In this document: positions 58,161 to 64,000 of the stretch, piece after piece
Numbering within the stretch: the first letter of the stretch is position 1
How the letters are laid out: the number at the start of each line of letters is the position of its first letter
Source: Camellia lanceoleosa
Taxonomy: Eukaryota; Streptophyta; Magnoliopsida; Ericales; Theaceae
DNA: 64,000 nt
Assembly: GCA_025200525.1 (NCBI GenBank)
Contig: CM045761.1
Coordinates: 59,917,438 to 59,981,437 of the forward strand
Direction of reading: 5' to 3'
Notes under the pieces: model-generated
What the model saw: only the letters and a program-made list of their open reading frames with translations
The model's database searches: none
Told to the model about the DNA's origin: nothing
Position numbers and translations under genes: made by a program

Positions 58161-59380
58161 ACCATGATCAATGCAATAAACAAGAGGCACAAAGAGATAC
58201 TCAGAATCTGTTGTGGAATTCTTATTCAAAAGGTCTAACTCATCCAATTCCTCGGTTGCAACCGACTCAAAAGAAAAGGAAAAAGACGACCTGGACAAAA
58301 CTTCGGCATCCGAGTTTCAACCTCAAGAATACCGGACCCAGACTCAGAGGAACTAGAATCTTATTCTAACTCCATAGACTCTGTGGAATCAGATTTTGGT
58401 TCATTACTCGACTCAAAACTGCCAGACAGGTAGCCCTCCTCCAGCTGCCAAATGAGGAAAAGTGCGTCAGATGCATCCAAGATGCTACTAGAAGGGTTCA
58501 CACCCAGTTGGTCCACTATCATGGAAACAGTTAGGTCATCCCCCAAGCTCTCTGAGTTGATCAGATAATCCGAAAGGAGACATGCTAGTGCTATTCCTAT
58601 CTCAAGCTCGTTGTTGTCGGAATCACTTTCTGTGCCCTTAGCGACTTTTAGCGATTGATCCACTGCTTTCTATATCACTTTCTATACCGCAAGTCAAAGA
58701 AAATCTCAAAGCTGGGAACCCGCTGCTTCTCAGAGTTGAACCAGGGTTTGGGGAAACCACAGAATGGGAAGTCTTCACCTTCCCGAACAAAATAGCCATT
58801 CAGGGTTCCCCAGATAGGTTGATGCACAAGTTCATAGCGCTTCCCGGTCTGCTTAGCTCTGGCCCTTCCAACCATTTCTTTCCCTTTCCTTACCTAGTCC
58901 TCTTTAGTGGGTGTATAGCCAAGACCAAAGGCATGCAGATTATGTGGCACATCGGCCAATGCAGTAATGCCCTTTCGGCCACTTCTTCCTAATCCTATTC
59001 CTGGCATGTGTTAGAGTTTGTTCATGAAATAAATCGATTGAGCACTGACATATAAGCCCTCATCCGATGCCAAGATGGTTTGTACTGCCCGAGCCTTAGC
59101 CAAGGTAAATCCAGAGATGAAAACATCCTCTTCGCCATGCACAATTTTCAGAACAGGTGTAGTGACCTCTGGCGGAAAATATATAGATGAATTCCCGAAG
59201 ACTATGGCTACTCCTTTTTCATGGGGGTACTTCAGCATTTGGTGGAGGATGGAAGAGACAGCTCTTACTTGGTGCAGCCAGGGTCACCCAAGTAGTAAGT
59301 TGAAAATGGCCGGAATATCCAGGACATGGAACTCGATGTCCTGCTAAGCTGGGCCAACCTGTACTCTGATCTGCACTGTC
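58161..59380 (-). pseudogene. Tat protease end and protease-RT linker, cut by a chromovirus
   Basis: Near the right end the minus strand reads FHVLDIPAIFNLLLG and PWLHQVRAVSSILHQMLKYP, the C-terminal half of the Tat aspartic protease. It continues (59238-59011) with VAIVFGNSSIYFPPE. A linker region follows (58875-58361), including EDFPFCGFPKPWF and an acidic stretch, ahead of RT. The protease active site and all of gag should lie on the far side of the chromovirus inserted at 59380/59381, outside the window. Several stops separate the pieces. Confidence 0.72.
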
Positions 59381-60651
59381 TGTCACAACCCAACCCCAAG
59401 GACTTAGGGTTGGAATCGCAACTTACTAACTTAATCTATTTGTAGCAAATTAAACTGCGCAAATGGAAATAAAAATAATTAAATAGGAAATTACTCAATT
59501 TTACTATTTTAATAAGACAAAATACATTCATAGGGCTTTTATTATTTTATTATTCAGTGACCGACCCCGAGTAGAAACAAAAGAGAGCAAAAATATATAA
59601 AAAAATAAAAGAAAGGAAAAATAGTGGTTCAACATCAATCGTCGTGCAGGTTCCATTACGTAAGGTTATGGGTTTCCCCTACGCCTCATCACCTGAAATG
59701 GTAACAGCTCTAAGCACACAGCAGACTAAAAAATATTATGCCAAGAGTATAGGGAATACAAAATAACCATGGATGGTTAGTTCGGCCAAAACATTTACAA
59801 AACTTAATTTGGTGAATAAATTATTTAAGTGGCAGAAACTGAAATACAAAAATTATATAAATAAATAACCACAACAACGGTATAGAACAGAACAAAACAG
59901 AGGTCACAGAAGTAACAGTCAAAATAGAGGTCAATTGATCCATGACAAACAGAGGACCACAAAGTGGTCAAACAGAGGCCAATGGTTATTTAAGGCCCCC
60001 AAGATGTGGGACTCCCGTGATGGTACTTACAAAACATAATTGTTTATAAGGTTATCATCAAATATTCTTTAAAATTTAAACAAATATATCCATGGGTTCC
60101 ATTTTAAATAAATAGAGTTCAGAAATTAATCCACGTAATTGAAATATTTATAAAACATAACTTGTATTAATAAAACTAATAAAATACAACCTGTATAAAA
60201 TAGATTATGGTAAGTCAAAACATACGTAAAATATATTATGGTAACTCAAGGTATAATATAACTCACCTTAATATTGACCCTTAGCCTTTACTCCACTATC
60301 ACAACCTTCCTTCTATAAGTTTCCTACTTTCAGTAACTTACATGCCTCTCTCTCTTTTTTTCTTTTCTTTTTTTCCTCCCACAGATTTGATCAACTCCTC
60401 CCTATTTATAGGGAGGTAAAACCATTATCGAGCCAACACGCGGCCAGAATCATCCCACAGATTTGATCATAACTCTCCTTGGATTTGCTTATTACTAACC
60501 ATAGATTTATACTTATCTTAGTGAATGCTTATGGTAATTACACTTTTGCCTAGTTTTCTAGCATAACTATATAAATAAATTAATCCCTAATTAAATTACA
60601 CTCTATCGTATACCAATAAAAATTAATTATTTATTTTACTACTACACCCAC

Positions 60652-60706
<55 letters not shown>

Positions 60707-60958
60707 TATTTACTCTTACTTTTATATTTATTTATTTACTATCTTTAACTCTAATTTGGCCCAACTTGTATTATAATTTCATATTTCTGTTAATTTGGCC
60801 CCAAATAAATAATCCTTAATTAATCTCATATTTGATAACCCAATGCCAAATTAGATTCTATGTTTATTATTTATTTAATAATATATTATCACATACACTC
60901 ACAATTATATATAACTATAAATATTTATGTGATATTTAATTAAATGTTCAAGGTGTCA
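59381..60958 (-). repeat. 3' LTR of a second chromovirus (1578 bp)
   Basis: On the minus strand it runs from TGACACCTTGAAC (60958) to GGGTTGTGACA (59381), with TGACA...TGTCA-type ends. It follows the pol stop codon after a short AAATGGAGAAA purine stretch. The interior has no coding sequence and holds an (ATT)n microsatellite. The left flank is Tat protease sequence; the other LTR lies outside the window, so the target duplication cannot be checked. Confidence 0.82.
60651..60705. repeat. (ATT)n microsatellite in the chromovirus LTR
   Basis: About 17-18 ATT units, followed by ATTTATTTAC. Confidence 0.95.
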
Positions 60959-61005
60959 TATTTCTCCATTTCTAAATAGAAGCTTGTCCCCAAACTTGAC
61001 GTACC

Positions 61006-62580
61006 TTAATTTTCGAAGAGGTGTGGGTATTTGGCTCGCATTTGACTTTCCGTTTCCCACGTAGCTTCTTCGATACGATGATTTCGCCATAAGACCTTTA
61101 CTAGTAATATGGTCTTGTTTCGAAGAATTTGATCACGATAATCGAGAATCTGCACTGGTTACTCTTCATAAGAGAAATCTTCTTGAACTTCTAGGTTCTC
61201 ATAGTGGACGACATATTCTGGATCTCAAAGGTATCATCGGAGCATTAAAATGTGAAACACATTGTGGACATCGGATAGTTCAGGAGGTAGTGCAAGGTCA
61301 TAGGGACCAATCCTTTCCAAAGATCTCGAATGGCCCGATGTAACGTGGGTTTAACTTTCCTCTCTTTCCAAATCGGATAACTCCTCTTCTTTGGTGAGAT
61401 TTTATGGAACACATGATCTCCTACTTGAAATTCCAAGTCCCGTTTCTGTGTATCTGCATAACTTTTCTAGCGGCTCTGAGCAGTGCAAATTCACTGTTGG
61501 ATGAGTTGGATTTTCTCACTTATGACTTGTATAATCTCGACGCCTAACAATTTCCTGTCCCCAACTTCCGTCCAACACAGAGGTGATCGACATTTCCTTC
61601 CATCTGAGCTTAAGACGGTGCCATTCCAATGCTTCCTTGGTAGTCATGTTATAGGTGAATTCCACTAAAGGTAGTTGCTCATCCCAGTTACCTTTGAGGT
61701 CCAACACACACACATGTAGCATATCTTCCAACATCTGGATTGTTCTTTCGGATTATCCATCAGTTTGTGGATGATAGGTCGTACTAAACTTCATTGTAGT
61801 CCCCCAAGCTTCTTGCAATTTGTTCCAGAAGTGAGACACGAAGCAAGGGTCTCGATCAGACACGATTGAAACTAGGATACCATGCAAACAAATAATTTCC
61901 TTGATGTATAAAGTGGAAAACTTATTAAGGGGGTACATGATTTTGATTGGTAGGAAATGCGCCGACTTCGCCAATCGGTCTACCATAAACCATATTGCAT
62001 CATTCTTCGAAAATGACCTTGGTAGCCCGACCACGAAGTCCATAGTGATGTGCTCCCATTTCCATTCAGGAATAGGAAGTGGTTGTAACAGTCCTGCAAG
62101 TCTCTGATGTTCTACTTTAACACGTTGACAATGCAGACATTTGGAGACGTGGCTTGCTATGTCTCTTTTCAATCCTGTCCACCAATAGTGTTCCTACAGA
62201 TCATGGTACATCTTTGTGTTGCCAGGGTGGACTGCAAATCTCGAGCTATGAGCTTCCACTAATATCTTCTTCTTGAATTCCGGAATGTCGGGTACACAAA
62301 TTCGATTTCGAAATTTCAGTATCCTATTACTTATAATGAAATTAGGATCAGGTGTACTCTTTTTCTCCTTGTACTTTTTCTTCAAAAGGTTATCTTCACA
62401 TTGGCGTGCTCTAATTTCTTCAATCAAGGTAGGTTCCATGGTTATGTTGGGGAGCAATCCATTGATCTTGCGGGAAACGAGAGTACATGCCAAACTTCTA
62501 GTCGTCTTTCGACTTAGTGCATCTGCCACTACGTTAGCTTTGCCTATATGGTGATGGATCTCTATATCATAGTCTTTCAT
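61006..62580 (-). pseudogene. Second chromovirus: RNase H end, integrase and chromodomain
   Basis: From 62580 leftward: RNase H end ([20 protein letters not shown]), zinc-binding region (AHSSRFAVHPGNTKMYHDL, CLHCQRVKVEHQ, cysteines intact), catalytic core (TMDFVVGLPRSFSKNDAIW, VSDRDPCFVSHF, TYHPQTDG followed by a stop then SERTIQMLEDML), MEFQVGDHVFHKISPKKR, and a chromodomain (VQILDYRDQILRNKTILLVK, WRNHRIEEATWETESQMR, ending KYPHLFEN and TAA at 61008-61006). A TAA interrupts the chromodomain just before PVQILD, and frame changes occur near 61640 and 61240. Confidence 0.85.
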
Positions 62581-63940
62581 AAATTCTAGTCACCGTCATT
62601 GCCTCATATTCAGTTGCTTCTATGTGAACAGATATTTAAGACTCTTGTGATCGGTAAACTGGCGAAGTTGCAAGTAGAGATAATGAAGCCAGATTTTGAG
62701 GGCAAAGATTACCGCAACCAATTCCAAATCATGAGTCGGGTAGTTCTTCTCGTGAGTTTTTAATTGTCGCGATGCATAAGCAATGACTTTTTCGTTTTGC
62801 ATGAGAACGCAACCCAAACCATTAAATGAGGCATCACTATAAATTATGAATCCATTTGCTCCTGTAGGGAGTGCTAGTATAGGAGCTGACACAAGTCGAC
62901 TTTTTAATTCTTAAAAGCAACACTCTTATTTGTTAGTCCATTCAAAAGGTGTGTTCTTCTGAGTTAGCTAGGTCAAGGGTGATGCTATCTTTGAGAAATC
63001 TTGCATGAAGCGTCGATAATAGCTAGCTAAACCCAAGAAACTTTGGATTTCTGATACATTAGTAGGTTGTGGCCAGTCCACGATTGCTGCAACTTTTTGG
63101 GGGTCAACCCAAATGCGATCTTTGTTAATGACGTGATCGAAAAAGTGTACACTAGTGATCCAAAATTCGCATTTCTTCAACTTGGCATAAAGTTTGTAAT
63201 CACGTAGTGTTTGTAGAATCGTTCGCAAGTGCTGCTCATGGGCCTCTGGTGACTTGGAGTATATGAGGATGTCGCTACTGAAGATGATCACAAAATCATC
63301 AAGATAGGGTTTGAACACTCTGTTCATGAGGTCCATGAAGGCTGCTAGGGCATTTGTGACCAAAAGGCATGACAAGTAACTCGTAGTGCCCGTAACGGGT
63401 TCTGAAGGCAGTCTTTTCGATACTATCTGTTTTGACTTTTAGTTGATGGTAGCCAGAACACAAGTCGATTTTGGAGAATACCTGGGTGCCTTCAAGTTGA
63501 TCAAACAAGTCATTGATTCGCAGCAGAGGGTACCGATTCTTAATGGTGACCTTGTTTAGCTCTCGGTAATCGATGCATAATCTCATCGTGCCATCCTTTT
63601 TCTTCACGAACAATACTAGAGCTCCCTAGGGTGAGGTACTAGGTCGAATGAAACCTTTGTCCAGTAGTTCCTAGAGTTGAGTCTTCAGCTCTTTCAATTC
63701 TACCATCGACATGCGATAAGGAGCTTTTGATATTGGTTATGTGCCAAGTTGGGTTTCAATGGTGAATTCGATTTCCCGATCAACTGGAATACCAGGTAGA
63801 TCTTCAAGAAAAACATCTGAAAATTCTCGAACCACGGGGATTGCATCAATGGTGGGGGGCCTCTTTTTGTGTATCGATTACATAACAAATATAACTGCCA
63901 TAACCCTTTCTTAGAATTCGAGGGTTGGAAACTCCAGTCC
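62581..63940 (-). pseudogene. Second chromovirus: reverse transcriptase and RNase H
   Basis: RT start (63613-63299): [53 protein letters not shown]. After a frame change it continues (63375-62968) [18 protein letters not shown], then FSSDILIYSKSPEAHEQHL, and IQSFLGLASYYRRFMQDFSK. The YxDD box reads FSSD, so one catalytic aspartate is lost. RNase H (62892-62620): [40 protein letters not shown]. Upstream sequence to about 63940 looks like the protease-RT junction (EIEFTIETQLGT). The remainder is outside the window. Confidence 0.85.
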
Positions 63941-64000
63941 CATCAAAGACAAGCTTGGGTTGGTTTGGTAACCTGCGGGAGACCTTTTTGCCTTTACAAT

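Larger units (their letters stand above)
33490..59380 (-). mobile_element. Tat/Ogre-type Ty3/gypsy retrotransposon with antisense accessory genes, nested insertions
   Basis: Reading leftward from the right: protease, reverse transcriptase, two RNase H domains and integrase (59380-54842), then two genes in antisense (DUF7745-like and PMD), a 3' untranslated region with a 38-bp minisatellite, a polypurine tract (36846-36832) and the 3' LTR (36831-33490). The dual RNase H and long LTR identify the Tat lineage. A chromovirus (42076-51774) interrupts the PMD gene and another interrupts the protease at 59380. Gag and the 5' LTR lie beyond the right edge. Subtracting the nested chromovirus, about 16 kb of this element is in the window. 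Confidence 0.82.

Overview
The window is nuclear DNA from a eudicot plant. It holds one host gene, an L-type lectin receptor kinase, in a landscape made almost entirely of transposable elements: Ty3/gypsy Tat/Ogre-type elements, chromoviruses, Ty1/copia, Cassandra TRIM, CACTA and MITEs. The species cannot be fixed from sequence alone. No RNA gene, CRISPR array or prokaryotic feature was seen.

Layout. 1-5178 is the 3' end of a Tat-like retrotransposon (post-pol internal DNA, polypurine tract, 3.7-kb LTR). Directly abutting it, 5179-5979 is a truncated LTR of the same superfamily in reverse. 5980-8116 is the 3' end of a copia element (RNase H tail plus 1.26-kb LTR). 8333-16997 is a complete, non-autonomous CACTA transposon with identical 11-bp terminal inverted repeats and a TTT target duplication. 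It carries a two-exon fragment of a REVEILLE-type MYB gene (with a copia solo LTR in the intron), a 161/162-bp tandem array and a complete Cassandra element whose LTRs contain 5S rRNA sequence. 17723-about 20630 is another Tat-like LTR. 20631-31686 is host-like DNA with MITEs and a foldback element around the LecRK gene (24847-26881).

From 31687 to the end is a nested retrotransposon stack. A solo LTR (31687-about 33430) is followed by a Tat element on the minus strand whose 3' LTR lies at about 33490-36831. Above the LTR come its 3' untranslated region with a 30-copy, 38-bp minisatellite, then two antisense (plus-strand) accessory genes, then pol (59380 down to 54842). The accessory genes are a plant-mobile-domain (PMD) gene and a DUF7745-like gene. 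A chromovirus on the plus strand (42076-51774, two LTRs, gag-pol with chromodomain) is inserted in the 3' part of the PMD gene. A second chromovirus, on the minus strand, is inserted in the Tat protease region at 59380/59381 and runs off the right edge.

The most unusual feature is the Tat element. Its two antisense genes are preceded by short GGCCGAY-rich modules and a TATA box, with a CT-rich leader in one case. The same order occurs in the U3/R part of its own LTR, suggesting the accessory genes use LTR-like promoters. All retroelement coding regions here are broken by stops or frameshifts. The LecRK gene has two single-base losses, each in a homopolymer run, so it may be intact in the real genome.
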